DNA of 22,412 bases. It comes from Winogradskyella sp. UBA3174. GTDB lineage: Bacteria; Bacteroidota; Bacteroidia; Flavobacteriales; Flavobacteriaceae. The translations under genes were made by a program, and so were the position numbers. Shown here in pieces: positions 1 to 8,994 of this stretch. The notes beneath the pieces were generated by a model that did not search any database, was not told the DNA's origin, and saw only the letters and a program-made list of their open reading frames with translations. The stretch covers positions 1-22,412 of the forward strand of contig NZ_DEXW01000085.1 in assembly GCF_002364335.1 (NCBI RefSeq), in the 5' to 3' direction. The first letter of the stretch is position 1. Each line of letters opens with the position of its first letter.

Positions 1-74
1 TTTTTCAACCAAGAAGCTACAGTACCTTCTTCCATTGTATCGCTTAAACGCGGCATATTAATTACTTCTGCCAT
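1..74 (-). CDS. pdhC: Pyruvate dehydrogenase E2 (dihydrolipoyl acetyltransferase), N-terminal fragment
   Basis: Only the first 24 codons and two bases lie in the window; the gene runs off the left edge. The ATG at 74-72 gives MAEVINMPRLSDTMEEGTVA and then SWLKK, the usual opening of the lipoyl domain of a 2-oxo acid dehydrogenase E2 (PRLSDTMEEG). It begins 3 bases after the E1 alpha stop codon, so the two are almost certainly co-transcribed and probably translationally coupled. E2 forms the core of the complex and transfers the acetyl group from lipoamide to CoA. The adjacent gene shows that the substrate is pyruvate. The lipoylated lysine and catalytic domain lie outside the window, so completeness cannot be judged. 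Confidence 0.9.
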   Translation of the reverse strand, partial: MAEVINMPRLSDTMEEGTVASWLK

Positions 75-77
75 GGC

Positions 78-1079
78 TTATTTTATTTTGTGGTCTATAA
101 ATGGATAATCTTCTTGCTCATAAACAGCATCGTACATTAAACTCTTTTCTGGGTATGGAGATTCATCTGCGAATTTCTCGCATTCTGCAACACTAGCTTT
201 TACACGCTTATCGATTTCTTTTAGTGCATTTTCAGTAGCATACTTCTTCTCCAAAATAATATCTTTTACTTGCGTAATAGGATCTATTTTCTTGTATTCT
301 GCAACCTCATCTTTAGTTCTATAATGTTGTGCATCTGACATAGAATGTCCTCTATAACGGTAAGTCTTTAATTCTAAAAAGGTTGGCCCTCCTCCATTAC
401 GTGCACGCTGAATCGCTTCATCAAAAGCTTCAGCAACTTTTACAGGATTCATACCATCTACTGGCCCACAAGGCATTTCGTAACCTAATCCTAGTTTCCA
501 GATTTCTGTGTGGTTTGCTGTACGTTCAACTGAAGTTCCCATAGCGTAACCATTATTTTCGCACACAAATACTACTGGTAAATTCCAAAGCATTGCCATG
601 TTGAATGTCTCATGTAAAGAGCCTTGTCTTGCAGCTCCATCACCAAAACAACATAATGTAACAGCATCACTTCCATGATACTTATCACCAAATGCGATAC
701 CAGCACCTAAAGGAATTTGCCCTCCTACAATACCATGACCACCATAAAAACGATGTTCCTTAGAAAAGATATGCATAGAACCACCTAATCCTTGTGATGT
801 TCCTGTTGCTTTACCAAATAATTCAGCCATTACACGTTTTGGATCTACTCCCATACCAATGGGTTGTACATGGTTACGGTAAGCTGTAATCATTTTGTCC
901 TTCGTTAAATCCATAGCATGCAAAGCACCTGCTAACACAGCTTCTTGCCCATTATATAAATGAAGGAATCCTCTAACTTTTTGCTGAATGTAAACTGCCG
1001 CCAGTTTATCTTCAAACTTACGCCAAAACAGCATATCTTCATACCATTTAAGGTAGACTTCTTTTGTTACTTTTTGCAT
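78..1079 (-). CDS. pdhA: Pyruvate dehydrogenase E1 component, alpha subunit
   Basis: Cytoplasmic thiamine-diphosphate enzyme that decarboxylates pyruvate and, with the beta subunit, acetylates the lipoyl group of E2, feeding acetyl-CoA to the TCA cycle. The 333-residue length is normal for a separate alpha subunit. The ThDP/Mg-binding motif GDGAARQG is at residues 146-153, closing with ENN at 174-176, and the substrate-loop motif RYRGHSMSD is at 241-249. The N-terminal RKFEDKL and YNGQEAV motifs are also typical. The E2 gene follows after 3 bases. No beta-subunit gene is seen here, although in many flavobacteria beta is encoded elsewhere. A TATTTTTG box 30 bases upstream is a likely promoter, which makes pdhA the head of the pdhA-pdhC unit. 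Confidence 0.96.
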   Translation of the reverse strand: MQKVTKEVYLKWYEDMLFWRKFEDKLAAVYIQQKVRGFLHLYNGQEAVLAGALHAMDLTKDKMITAYRNHVQPIGMGVDPKRVMAELFGKATGTSQGLGGSMHIFSKEHRFYGGHGIVGGQIPLGAGIAFGDKYHGSDAVTLCCFGDGAARQGSLHETFNMAMLWNLPVVFVCENNGYAMGTSVERTANHTEIWKLGLGYEMPCGPVDGMNPVKVAEAFDEAIQRARNGGGPTFLELKTYRYRGHSMSDAQHYRTKDEVAEYKKIDPITQVKDIILEKKYATENALKEIDKRVKASVAECEKFADESPYPEKSLMYDAVYEQEDYPFIDHKIK

Positions 1080-1108
1080 GTATTGATTAGTTCTATTAAT
1101 CTGAGTAA

Positions 1109-1116
1109 CAAAAATA
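1109..1116 (-). promoter_or_regulatory. Candidate promoter -7 box for pdhA-pdhC
   Basis: On the minus strand this reads TATTTTTG, a full match to the Bacteroidota -7 consensus TAnnTTTG, placed so that transcription would start about 25 bases before the pdhA ATG. No well-spaced TTG is present at -33, so the call rests on the -7 box and its position in the 113-bp gap between cdd and pdhA. Confidence 0.45.
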
Positions 1117-1192
1117 ACACTTTAGACAACAATGAAGAAACAGTATTCAGTAAAAAAAAGAAGAGATTGCTGAATTTATCGCAATGAAAAGC

Positions 1193-1675
1193 TTACAACA
1201 CTGAACTTTCAAAAAGTAAAGGTAATAAATTCGCTAAAGAATTTGATTTAACAACCTTTCCTTCTGCTCCCATGAAGTATATTTCTATAGGCTGCTCTTG
1301 TTTTATCTCATACTCTGCAATTGCTTGTCGGCAAGCTCCACATGGTGGTATTGGCTTATCTGTAACTTTATTTTGAGAGGATGCCGTTAAAGCCATTTTT
1401 AAGATTTTGGCTTTAGGATATTTTGCACCTGCATAATAAATTGCTGTACGTTCTGCACATAGACCTGACGGATAAGATGCGTTTTCTTGGTTGTTACCAA
1501 TAACAACTTCAGTATTATCTAATAAAATAGCTGCGCCAACATTAAAATTTGAATAAGGTGCATATGCATTATTTCTTGCATCTATAGCTTTGTCCATAAG
1601 ACTCTGAATATCTTGAGGTAGCTTACTGATATTATCATAAACCTCTAATAGTGTTTCAATTTTAAGTTGCTTCAT
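1193..1675 (-). CDS. cdd: Cytidine deaminase
   Basis: Zinc-dependent pyrimidine-salvage enzyme converting cytidine and deoxycytidine to uridine and deoxyuridine in the cytoplasm. The active-site motifs are complete: CAERTA at residues 73-78 (zinc ligand Cys73, catalytic Glu75) and PCGACRQ at 111-117 (zinc ligands Cys112 and Cys115). The substrate-side motif YSNFNVGAA is at 41-49. At 160 residues it is closer to the short tetrameric type (about 130-135 residues) than to the long E. coli type, with an N-terminal helix added. It lies after the porU-porV terminator and 113 bp before pdhA, so it is probably transcribed separately from both, although I see no clear -7 box for it. Confidence 0.95.
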   Translation of the reverse strand: MKQLKIETLLEVYDNISKLPQDIQSLMDKAIDARNNAYAPYSNFNVGAAILLDNTEVVIGNNQENASYPSGLCAERTAIYYAGAKYPKAKILKMALTASSQNKVTDKPIPPCGACRQAIAEYEIKQEQPIEIYFMGAEGKVVKSNSLANLLPLLFESSVL

Positions 1676-1698
1676 AAATTCTCGAATCTGTTTTAGAC

Positions 1699-1733
1699 AA
1701 AAAAACTATTGTCTTTTTACAAACAATAGTTTT
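1699..1733 (-). terminator. Rho-independent terminator of porU-porV
   Basis: An 11-bp perfect stem (AAAACTATTGT at 1702-1712 with ACAATAGTTTT at 1723-1733) around a 10-base loop. Read on the minus strand it is followed directly by a run of seven T (1705-1699). It lies 26 bases after the porV stop codon and ahead of cdd, so it would end the porU-porV transcript. Confidence 0.8.
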
Positions 1734-1758
1734 AAATATAAATCATTTATTCATTATT

Positions 1759-3036
1759 CTAATATTCATCGTACTCACCAGCACCAAAATTAAATGTTAA
1801 TGAGAAACGCAATGTATTTTCTAGTGGACTTTGCACTTGTGATGCTGAAAACAAGTACGATAAATCAATATTTATAGTGGAGTATTTAAAACCTGCGCCT
1901 AAGGCAAAAAACTTACGCGCCCCTTTATCAGCAGCTTCATTAAAATAACCTGCTCTTAAAGCGAAAGAATCTTGATATGTGTATTCTGCACCTAAAGAAT
2001 ACGTAAACTCTCTTAATTCTTCACTAAAGCCGCCTGGAGCATCTCCAAATGATTGAAAAATACCGGTCATAAAACTTACATCATTATCCTGCCCTTCTAA
2101 TATTACATTAGTTCCTGAAGCTGCTAGCTGCTCATCAGTTTGAGTGTCACCATCTTCAGTCCTAAAAAGTCCATCATTATTAGAATCTGTAAAAACAATT
2201 CGATCACCTCTAATTGGTGGTGTTGGCACTAAGTATTTAGATACTTCAGCGGTTATACCAAGCTTACTATACTCGTCAAAAATAAAATCAAAACCTGCTC
2301 CTATTCTTAAATTGGTTGGCTGAAACACGTCTTGTCCACCATCATCATATTTAAATCTTGGACCTAAGTTTTGAATTGCAAATCCTGCTCTCCATCGTCC
2401 ATTAAAATCATTATAAGCTTCTTCTTCACTTTGATAATATCCTGTAATATCGGCACCAAAAGTACTTCCCGGATTAGCATTAGGATCTACTTGTCCGATT
2501 CTTAAAGCAGATCTCATATAGCGTAATGCAACTGCCATAGAAAATTGCTCACCTAGCCTTAAAGAGTATGCTACATCAACAGCATATTCGTTAGGTTTAA
2601 CTGCAATACCAGGATCGTTAGCATCTTGTGTTAAAACGATTTCTCCTAATGTAAAATATTTTACACTGGCAGATATAGCACTGTATTCATTTATTCTATT
2701 AAAGTATGTTGCATAACTTAATGAGATGTCGTTAACTAAACGCGTTAAATAAGGTGTGAAAGCAACTCCAACTCCAGATTTTGCTTCTGAAAAGGCATAT
2801 TTTGCTGGGTTCCATTGTTGAGAAAATCCGTCTACAGAGGTTGCTACACCTTGGTCTCCCATACCAGCAGATCGTGAGTCTGGTGCAATTAGCATAAATG
2901 GTAATCCTGTTGTGATTACTCTACTATCGTTGTTATTAGGTATTAACTGAACGGTGTTCTGAGCAAACATTAAATTTAATGTAGAAAAAGCGATTAGGGT
3001 AAATATGTATTTTTTCATGTGTTTTTTTAAGTTCAT
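1759..3036 (-). CDS. porV: Type IX secretion outer-membrane protein PorV
   Basis: Outer-membrane beta-barrel of the FadL-like family that collects cargo from the T9SS translocon and carries it to the PorU sortase. A signal peptide (residues 7-26, KKYIFTLIAF then a hydrophobic stretch ending at FAQ) leads into NTVQLIPN, followed by the diagnostic GLPFMLIAPDSRSAGMGDQG at 44-63. The rest is rich in alternating aromatic and small residues as in a barrel, ending in FSLTFNFGAG. The more likely start is the second methionine (3018-3016, giving 419 aa): it yields a standard 20-residue signal peptide and is preceded by an A-rich stretch, as is usual in this phylum. porU lies 45 bp upstream on the same strand, and the pair ends at the terminator at 1699-1733. 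Family proteins are about 390-400 residues, so this one is slightly long; the insert near residues 285-320 is acidic. Confidence 0.95.
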   Translation of the reverse strand: MNLKKHMKKYIFTLIAFSTLNLMFAQNTVQLIPNNNDSRVITTGLPFMLIAPDSRSAGMGDQGVATSVDGFSQQWNPAKYAFSEAKSGVGVAFTPYLTRLVNDISLSYATYFNRINEYSAISASVKYFTLGEIVLTQDANDPGIAVKPNEYAVDVAYSLRLGEQFSMAVALRYMRSALRIGQVDPNANPGSTFGADITGYYQSEEEAYNDFNGRWRAGFAIQNLGPRFKYDDGGQDVFQPTNLRIGAGFDFIFDEYSKLGITAEVSKYLVPTPPIRGDRIVFTDSNNDGLFRTEDGDTQTDEQLAASGTNVILEGQDNDVSFMTGIFQSFGDAPGGFSEELREFTYSLGAEYTYQDSFALRAGYFNEAADKGARKFFALGAGFKYSTINIDLSYLFSASQVQSPLENTLRFSLTFNFGAGEYDEY

Positions 3037-3081
3037 AGCACTAGCTTACAAGGCTAAATGGTTAGCAAATATAATTTATTA

Positions 3082-6000
3082 TTACAGTATGACAAGTTTT
3101 TCGATTTTTTCAACTTCCTTATTTAAACGGCTAGATCTCACTTTTAGTTTATAGACATACACTCCTTTTCCTATTTTATCACCAAAATCATCTCTTCCAT
3201 CCCAAATAATATCCTTAGAAAGTGTACTTGCAGCTTTACTACCTCCAGACGTTTGTCCGTTTAAAGTCCTAACTAACTTACCTGATACTGTGAAAATTTG
3301 AACAGAAACATCTAAAGGCTCAGTACTATTATGATTAAACCAAAACTCAGTATAACTAACAAATGGGTTAGGATAATTTAAAACATTATTAATAACCAAC
3401 TCTTCATCCTTATCAAAAACTGTAAACTGAAACTCTGCCGTTGATGAGTTGTTATATACATCCCAAGCTTTTAATGTTAACGTATGAAGTCCTGGTTCTA
3501 AATCTCTAAACGGATATGTTACAACACCATTTGTATAATCGTCTACATTTGCTTGGTAATAATCGTTTAAAACTATTGGATTAGTTTCGTCACCATCTAT
3601 AATTGCTGTAATGTCATGACCTATACCACTGGCTGTATTAATACCGTTAGCATCCTGTAATTTAGCGAGTAAATTTGGAGATTCATTTGTAATACCGCCT
3701 GAAACAAAATTTTCATCATTCATAAACAAATTGATTACCGGGCCGATATTATCTTCTGGTGCATTTTCATTTATACCACCTATTTTAATATCAAAATTAG
3801 AACCAGCTTGGTCAGATAAGGGATTTTCTGTTTGCGCGTAAAAACTAACTTTTCCATTTCCGACTGGTATTCCAATATCTCTTGGTACAATAAAGTCGAA
3901 TTCAAATTGTCCATTTTCTACAGTAGCTTGTCCTCTAAACAGAACTTCACCAAGGGTTGTAAACTCTAATACAATTTCTTGACCAGCTTCTGTTATACCA
4001 TCATTAGCTAGTGTCTGCCTCTCTATTTGTTTATCAAAAATTGTTGCGGTTAGTATTCCATTATAATTAGATAAAACATTTCCATTTAGATCTATAACCT
4101 CACCTGCTAATTTCGCATAACTCAAGGCTTTTAGAGTGTCTATAGGCTGAGTAATTGGAACATCATTAACGCGTGTTAATCTAATGTCTGGTTTTGGAAA
4201 TGCTAATTTCATGGCAGGATCTCCAATTAAAAACACAAGTCTTTTCTGAGATGAACCTGCAACACTGTTATCTACCTTAGTTAACCTAAGCGCCTCACCT
4301 ATAGTTGGATAATCATCAGAGCCAAAAGCAAATAGATAGTCATCTAATGTTTCATTATAAGTAACACCTGTCGTTACGAAAATTTGTCTTGTAGTAGTCA
4401 TTAATGCAATTGCACCTCCATTTTTATTCCAAAATGTAAACTCACCAGCTGTATCTCTATTAGGATCATCAAATTTTGTATACTCACATGTTACCGTGAC
4501 GAATAAATTAAATTTACAGATATTATTAATTTCTTGAGCATCGATTTTATCGAAAATTCGCTCTTTTGCTAAACCATCTTCACCACCATGTCCAAAATAA
4601 TTAACGACTAAAGCTCCAACTTCAATAGCATCTTTAATAGCTTCATTAACTTGAGGGTATCTATTTCCGGCAGCAGATGCTTCTTGTTGAAACGCATCTG
4701 TATGTATTTTCACCACATTTATAAACGGCTTTTGCTCCTCTACTTCAGTGCCTATACCATCTGTGGTATTTTGCAGAATCTTCTCCCATGAAACATCTAC
4801 ATCATCAGAGATTAGCAAAAGGTTATTTCTCCAACTACCATAAGCCTCTTTCTGGTAATAAGATTCAATTTTATCTACCATTTCCTTTGCGCGTTGTAAA
4901 TCTTCAACTAATATTCTACCAATTGCAACATCCAAACGATCATTATTAACGGCCATGGCTCCTTCATTCTCATCTAACATTCCAAAAAAGTCATCAGAAA
5001 TAAATGAATTTGTAAGACTAAAGCTATTTGTTGTATACCAAGAAGGGACGATATTAGTATTATTTCTTATCCTATCTTTATAATCATAAGAGGCGTCACC
5101 AAATAAACACAGGTACTTTAAACTCTCGCTAGGCAAACTAGCATTATCATAAACATATTTAATAAAGTTTCTAATAGCTGCTATATCTTGGCTACCAGTG
5201 CTAAATTCTGTGTAAATATCTTTTAATGTTACAGCCTTTACATTGAGATTATATTGATCTCTATTTATTTGAGCAAGTCTTTCAGCCTGAGATAATAAAT
5301 TGGCAGGTGTTATTATTATATAATCAATATCTTGAAACTGACCTTGTGCATTCTGAAAAATAGTCCCTTTCAAATTTTGATTAGCAACTGTCGTAATTGC
5401 ATCTTTACTAGGTTGAAAAAAATCAGAATTCGCAAATGCTAAGTAAGTTCTTTCTTCCCCTGATTGAGCTTTAAAGGAGAAACTATCTTCGCTAGTAGAA
5501 TTTACAGTTGAAGCTACATTAAACCTATCTGTTATATCCCAAATTTCTCTAACTGCATTAGCATTGCTCAAGGTGTATTCTGCTATACCAGGTGTAGTAA
5601 TAATTTCACTATTCTTAAAGACAAGCTGATCTCCGTCATAAATCAGTCTTCTTGTCGCTTCAAAAGAAATAAAATCTAAAAATGCATTAGATGAGGGGTT
5701 ACCGTTATTATTATAATTTAAAGTTACAGTTACATCGTCTGAGACTACATTTATTTGATTACCAAAACTACTCTCACTGGCTAATACAGAAGCAAAATCC
5801 GCTTGAGGCAGATTTAAAGATGAAATTTGATTTCCATTAATTGAAACTGTCATATTGCTAGTTGTCTCAGATACTGAACCAACCCTAACTCTAAAATTTA
5901 TAGGTTCTTCTATTACCAAATTAGGAAATTCAAAATCGAAACTTTGCTGATTTTCAATATCAAAATCTTCACCATACCATCGTCGTCCGAGTTTTGCTAA

Positions 6001-6930
6001 ATTAACTTCATCAGTTTCATAGTACTGGTAATCTTGAAATCTATTAATTTGAATATTCGCTGAAGAATTTAGTGTTGGCATTGGCTGAATACGCTTTCCG
6101 TTACCGGAACTTACATTTACATAATAATAGGTCTTATCAGAATACAAATTAATATTGGTGTCACTCTCATCACTATATGTTGTTGGCCCTTCTCCATAGA
6201 AAATAATAAAATCACCATTATCAAAACTACCATCGTCTTCTCCTATAAATTTAACGGCATTTTCCTGAACATCAATGGGGTAATTTTCAGAATTTAAATA
6301 GGGTAACATTCTACCACCATTTCCAAATATCTTTATATTCCTGGGATCTACTGAATTTGTGTTAATACCCAAACTCCCTAAAAAACTTTTAGTTAACCGA
6401 AACACCCCTGATTTATCAATATAAAATCTATACCACTCTCCTGAACTAAGAACAGAATTAGTTATACTTTTTGCATTAAACGAGGAAGACTTACCTTGTC
6501 TTGTACTATAATTAATTGTGAATGCTGTTATTTTCTTAAAAGTGCCTTTATCATTTATTATTGGTGAAATTTCAAAATAATGAGATTTCTTTTCTCTTGC
6601 ACTTACGTTTGATAAATTTAGCTTAATTGATTCTGGTATTAAGTTAGTATCTAAATCTTTTAATTCAGCTTTTGTGATATTTTGATAAGACACATTAGAT
6701 ATAGAAACAGAATTCTCATCTACAATTCCAGAGCTTTCCCATTGAGTAAAGTATTTTAAACCAATTTCTTCATTGTAAGTAAAATGCTTAGCGTCGAACG
6801 CGGGCACTTCAATTTTTCTCAGTGAAGTTTCCAATACAGTGTAACCGTCCCAGTCTATCTTTATTTGCTTTTGCTGACTAAAGCCACATAAAAAGACACA
6901 AAGACATAATAGTGTGTGTAAATTTTTCAT
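3082..6930 (-). CDS. porU: Type IX secretion sortase PorU (C25 peptidase family)
   Basis: Cell-surface cysteine transpeptidase that removes the C-terminal sorting signal of T9SS cargo and attaches the protein to lipopolysaccharide. The 1282-residue protein has a signal peptide (1-19, ending CGFSQ), a long beta-rich N-terminal part, and a gingipain-like C25 peptidase domain at roughly 535-910. The catalytic pair is visible as His781 in YFGHGGED and Cys815 in TVTCEYTKFDDP. An Ig-like region follows, then a C-terminal sorting-type domain from about 1175 (NYPNPF at 1185-1190, GKGVYVYKLKV at 1255-1265). PorU is known to keep such a domain uncleaved. Length and layout fit flavobacterial PorU. It is the first gene of the porU-porV unit and is divergent from gldJ, an order also known from Flavobacterium johnsoniae. 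Confidence 0.96.
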   Translation of the reverse strand: MKNLHTLLCLCVFLCGFSQQKQIKIDWDGYTVLETSLRKIEVPAFDAKHFTYNEEIGLKYFTQWESSGIVDENSVSISNVSYQNITKAELKDLDTNLIPESIKLNLSNVSAREKKSHYFEISPIINDKGTFKKITAFTINYSTRQGKSSSFNAKSITNSVLSSGEWYRFYIDKSGVFRLTKSFLGSLGINTNSVDPRNIKIFGNGGRMLPYLNSENYPIDVQENAVKFIGEDDGSFDNGDFIIFYGEGPTTYSDESDTNINLYSDKTYYYVNVSSGNGKRIQPMPTLNSSANIQINRFQDYQYYETDEVNLAKLGRRWYGEDFDIENQQSFDFEFPNLVIEEPINFRVRVGSVSETTSNMTVSINGNQISSLNLPQADFASVLASESSFGNQINVVSDDVTVTLNYNNNGNPSSNAFLDFISFEATRRLIYDGDQLVFKNSEIITTPGIAEYTLSNANAVREIWDITDRFNVASTVNSTSEDSFSFKAQSGEERTYLAFANSDFFQPSKDAITTVANQNLKGTIFQNAQGQFQDIDYIIITPANLLSQAERLAQINRDQYNLNVKAVTLKDIYTEFSTGSQDIAAIRNFIKYVYDNASLPSESLKYLCLFGDASYDYKDRIRNNTNIVPSWYTTNSFSLTNSFISDDFFGMLDENEGAMAVNNDRLDVAIGRILVEDLQRAKEMVDKIESYYQKEAYGSWRNNLLLISDDVDVSWEKILQNTTDGIGTEVEEQKPFINVVKIHTDAFQQEASAAGNRYPQVNEAIKDAIEVGALVVNYFGHGGEDGLAKERIFDKIDAQEINNICKFNLFVTVTCEYTKFDDPNRDTAGEFTFWNKNGGAIALMTTTRQIFVTTGVTYNETLDDYLFAFGSDDYPTIGEALRLTKVDNSVAGSSQKRLVFLIGDPAMKLAFPKPDIRLTRVNDVPITQPIDTLKALSYAKLAGEVIDLNGNVLSNYNGILTATIFDKQIERQTLANDGITEAGQEIVLEFTTLGEVLFRGQATVENGQFEFDFIVPRDIGIPVGNGKVSFYAQTENPLSDQAGSNFDIKIGGINENAPEDNIGPVINLFMNDENFVSGGITNESPNLLAKLQDANGINTASGIGHDITAIIDGDETNPIVLNDYYQANVDDYTNGVVTYPFRDLEPGLHTLTLKAWDVYNNSSTAEFQFTVFDKDEELVINNVLNYPNPFVSYTEFWFNHNSTEPLDVSVQIFTVSGKLVRTLNGQTSGGSKAASTLSKDIIWDGRDDFGDKIGKGVYVYKLKVRSSRLNKEVEKIEKLVIL

Positions 6931-7041
6931 TGATTTATTATAGGTTAATGGTGTTAAGCCTAAATCTGAGATAAGACATCACTCTTACAAGTAAAATAAC
7001 GTCAACCCAAGGACCTTATTATGACTTCGCAATTTTTATTT

Positions 7042-7049
7042 CAAAAATA
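7042..7049 (-). promoter_or_regulatory. Candidate promoter -7 box for porU-porV
   Basis: Minus-strand TATTTTTG matches TAnnTTTG fully. No TTG is found 18-21 bases upstream, so the -33 element is missing or degenerate. If used, the porU leader would be about 105 bases long. Confidence 0.35.
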
Positions 7050-7178
7050 CAACAATAAATCATTTTAGACGTCGTTATTAAAGGGCAAAATACATCGATA
7101 ATCTGACTCAAAATCCGTTATTCTGTTCAAAAAAAAGGATGAAATGCATATTTTTTTGCATTTTGAAGCAAAAAAAAG

Positions 7179-7208
7179 TTGTCAGTTTACCTTTAATTGT
7201 TATATTGC
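7179..7208 (+). promoter_or_regulatory. Candidate promoter for gldJ
   Basis: TTG at 7179-7181 is followed after 19 bases by TATATTGC at 7201-7208, which matches the first six positions of TAnnTTTG. The spacing is right for the phylum and the implied leader is about 30 bases. An alternative -7 box, TACCTTTA, overlaps at 7188-7195, so the exact start site is uncertain. Confidence 0.35.
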
Positions 7209-7240
7209 GAGTCTAAAATTTAACGAGCTTATTTAAACGT

Positions 7241-8926
7241 ATGGATATGAAAAATGTCTCAAACCTAAAAATTTTAATTGCACTAACGCTTTGCGCTACA
7301 ATAGTTGGCTGTAAACGTTCTTCTAATTCTGGCAATGTAGATAGTGCTACAGGTTGGAAAATCAACGATAAACAAGGTGGTTTTCAATATAACAGCCAAT
7401 TTAAAGAACAAGAAACACCTCCTGGAACTGCATTCGTAGAAGGTGGTACTTTTACCATGGGTAAAGTACAAGATGATCCAATGCATGATTGGAATAATAC
7501 GCCAAATCAACAACATATTCAGTCATTCTATATGGATGAAAATGAGGTTACAAATTTGAATTATCTAATTTATTTAGATTATTTAAAAAATGTTTATCCA
7601 CCAGATGACCCTAATTACTCATTAATATATAAAGGCGCACTTCCTGATACTTTAGTATGGAGAAACCGTTTAGGTTATAATGAAATGATGACCGAAAATT
7701 ATTTACGCCATCCTGGATATGCAAATTATCCTGTTGTAGGAGTAAGTTGGATCCAAGCGGTGGAATACGCAAATTGGAGAACAGATCGTGTTGCTGAGAT
7801 GTCATTACAAGAAGCTGGTTATTTAAAAAGAGATTCTCAATATACAGATGTGAGTGCAGAGAGTACATTTAGTACAGATACTTACATTAACGCACCATCG
7901 CAAACTTATGGTGGTAATTCTGATGTATTAGAAGGAGGAAGACGAAAGCAACAAACTGATGCTGAAGGCAACCCTGTTAATTTATATGCAAACAGAGAAA
8001 CTGGTTTAATTCCAGTAAAATATAGACTACCAACAGAAGCTGAATGGGAATATGCTGCATTAGGCCTAAGTGAAATTAGGGAATATAATGTATATAGAGG
8101 CAGAAAAAAATATCCTTGGGATGGACAATATACAAGATCAGGAAAACGAGTTAATCGTGGTGATCAATTGGCTAACTTTAAGCAAGGAAAAGGTGATTAT
8201 GGTGGAATTGCAGGTTGGTCTGACGATGGAGCTGATATAACTGCTGCAGTTAAAACTTATCAACCAAATGACTTTGGCTTATATGATATGGCTGGTAACG
8301 TAGCAGAATGGGTGGCTGATGTTTACCGTCCTATAGTAGATGATGAGTTTAATGACTTTAACTATTATAGAGGTAATGTTTATACCAAAAATGCTATAAA
8401 CGATGATGGAACTGTAAAAATAGTTACTATTGATGATATTGTGTATGATACATTAAGTAATGGTAAAATTATCGCAAGAGATTTACCCGGTGAAATTGCT
8501 AAAATCCCAGTAGATGATAAAGAAACCTATTTAAGAACTCAGTTTAGTCAGAGTGACAATAGAAACTTTAGAGATGGAGATAAACGCTCTTCACGTTACT
8601 ACAGAGAATCTTTCGATGAAGGTGAATCTAAAAATAAGAATAATACAGGAAAAATGTATAACTCACCAAAGCATTCTGTAACTATGGATTCTTTAGACGG
8701 AAAAATGGTTAGACAATACGATCAGTCTAATAACAGAACGTCTTTAATTAATGATGAAGTTAGAGTATATAAAGGTGGTTCTTGGAGAGACAGAGCTTAT
8801 TGGATAGATCCTGCTCAACGTCGTTACTTCCCACAAGATATGGCAACTGATTACATTGGTTTTAGATGCGCAGTATCTAGAGTTGGTTCTAAATCTGAAG
8901 GCGGAAAAGGAAAAAGACGTAACTAA
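7241..8926 (+). CDS. gldJ: Gliding motility / type IX secretion lipoprotein GldJ
   Basis: Outer-membrane-associated lipoprotein required for gliding and for stability of other Gld proteins, GldK among them, in F. johnsoniae. The lipoprotein signal is clear: a hydrophobic stretch LKILIALTLCAT then lipobox IVGC, with Cys24 as the lipidated residue. The rest is a formylglycine-generating-enzyme-like (FGE/sulfatase-modifying) fold with its landmark motifs: GGTFTMG at 68-74, RLPTEAEWEYAA at 262-273, DFGLYDMAGNVAEWV at 344-358, VYKGGSWRD at 509-517 and YIGFRC at 538-543. Residues 360-505 form a long insert specific to GldJ/GldK-type proteins. The length of 561 fits GldJ. The start may be the second ATG (7247), giving MKNVSNLK; both leave the signal intact. 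A strong terminator follows, then murF. The order porV-porU/gldJ-murF supports the name. Confidence 0.95.
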   Translation: MDMKNVSNLKILIALTLCATIVGCKRSSNSGNVDSATGWKINDKQGGFQYNSQFKEQETPPGTAFVEGGTFTMGKVQDDPMHDWNNTPNQQHIQSFYMDENEVTNLNYLIYLDYLKNVYPPDDPNYSLIYKGALPDTLVWRNRLGYNEMMTENYLRHPGYANYPVVGVSWIQAVEYANWRTDRVAEMSLQEAGYLKRDSQYTDVSAESTFSTDTYINAPSQTYGGNSDVLEGGRRKQQTDAEGNPVNLYANRETGLIPVKYRLPTEAEWEYAALGLSEIREYNVYRGRKKYPWDGQYTRSGKRVNRGDQLANFKQGKGDYGGIAGWSDDGADITAAVKTYQPNDFGLYDMAGNVAEWVADVYRPIVDDEFNDFNYYRGNVYTKNAINDDGTVKIVTIDDIVYDTLSNGKIIARDLPGEIAKIPVDDKETYLRTQFSQSDNRNFRDGDKRSSRYYRESFDEGESKNKNNTGKMYNSPKHSVTMDSLDGKMVRQYDQSNNRTSLINDEVRVYKGGSWRDRAYWIDPAQRRYFPQDMATDYIGFRCAVSRVGSKSEGGKGKRRN

Positions 8927-8948
8927 TAACAAATACTGAATAATTTTT

Positions 8949-8982
8949 AAAAAAGTCCTGATATGTTTATCAGGACTTTTTT
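8949..8982 (+). terminator. Terminator after gldJ
   Basis: A 12-bp perfect stem (AAAAGTCCTGAT at 8951-8962, ATCAGGACTTTT at 8969-8980) with a 6-base loop, extendable by two A-T pairs, followed by a T-rich run. It lies 22 bases after the gldJ stop codon and ends only 12 bases before murF, so most gldJ transcripts should end before murF. Confidence 0.88.
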
Positions 8983-8989
8983 ATTTTTG
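8982..8989 (+). promoter_or_regulatory. Possible murF -7 box inside the gldJ terminator tail
   Basis: TATTTTTG matches TAnnTTTG, and its G is only five bases before the murF ATG. Use of this box would start transcription at or within a few bases of the ATG. The T-rich tail of a terminator can give such a match by chance, and there is no good -33 TTG, so the call is weak. Confidence 0.25.
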
Positions 8990-8994
8990 GATAT

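Larger units (their letters stand above)
6931..7240. other. Divergent porU/gldJ intergenic region (310 bp)
   Basis: No ORF of note on either strand. It holds the start regions of two divergent transcription units. For porU, CAAAAATA at 7042-7049 reads TATTTTTG on the minus strand. For gldJ there is a weaker TTG-N19-TATATTGC at 7179-7208. A small inverted repeat, AAATGCA at 7142-7148 and TGCATTT at 7157-7163, lies between the two candidate promoters. It could be an operator or a minor hairpin; nothing in the sequence decides this. GACGTC at 7068-7073 is palindromic but short enough to be chance. Confidence 0.6.

Noticed and set aside
960..1187. Plus-strand 75-codon frame over the start of pdhA and the cdd-pdhA spacer
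   Set aside because: Mostly antisense to pdhA, low-complexity Lys/Phe/Asn composition, no recognisable family; the pdhA promoter lies inside it on the other strand.
7142..7163. Inverted repeat AAATGCA/TGCATTT as a terminator or riboswitch
   Set aside because: Only 7 bp with an A/T-rich loop and in a region upstream of both genes, where a terminator would have no transcript to end. Kept only as a possible operator.
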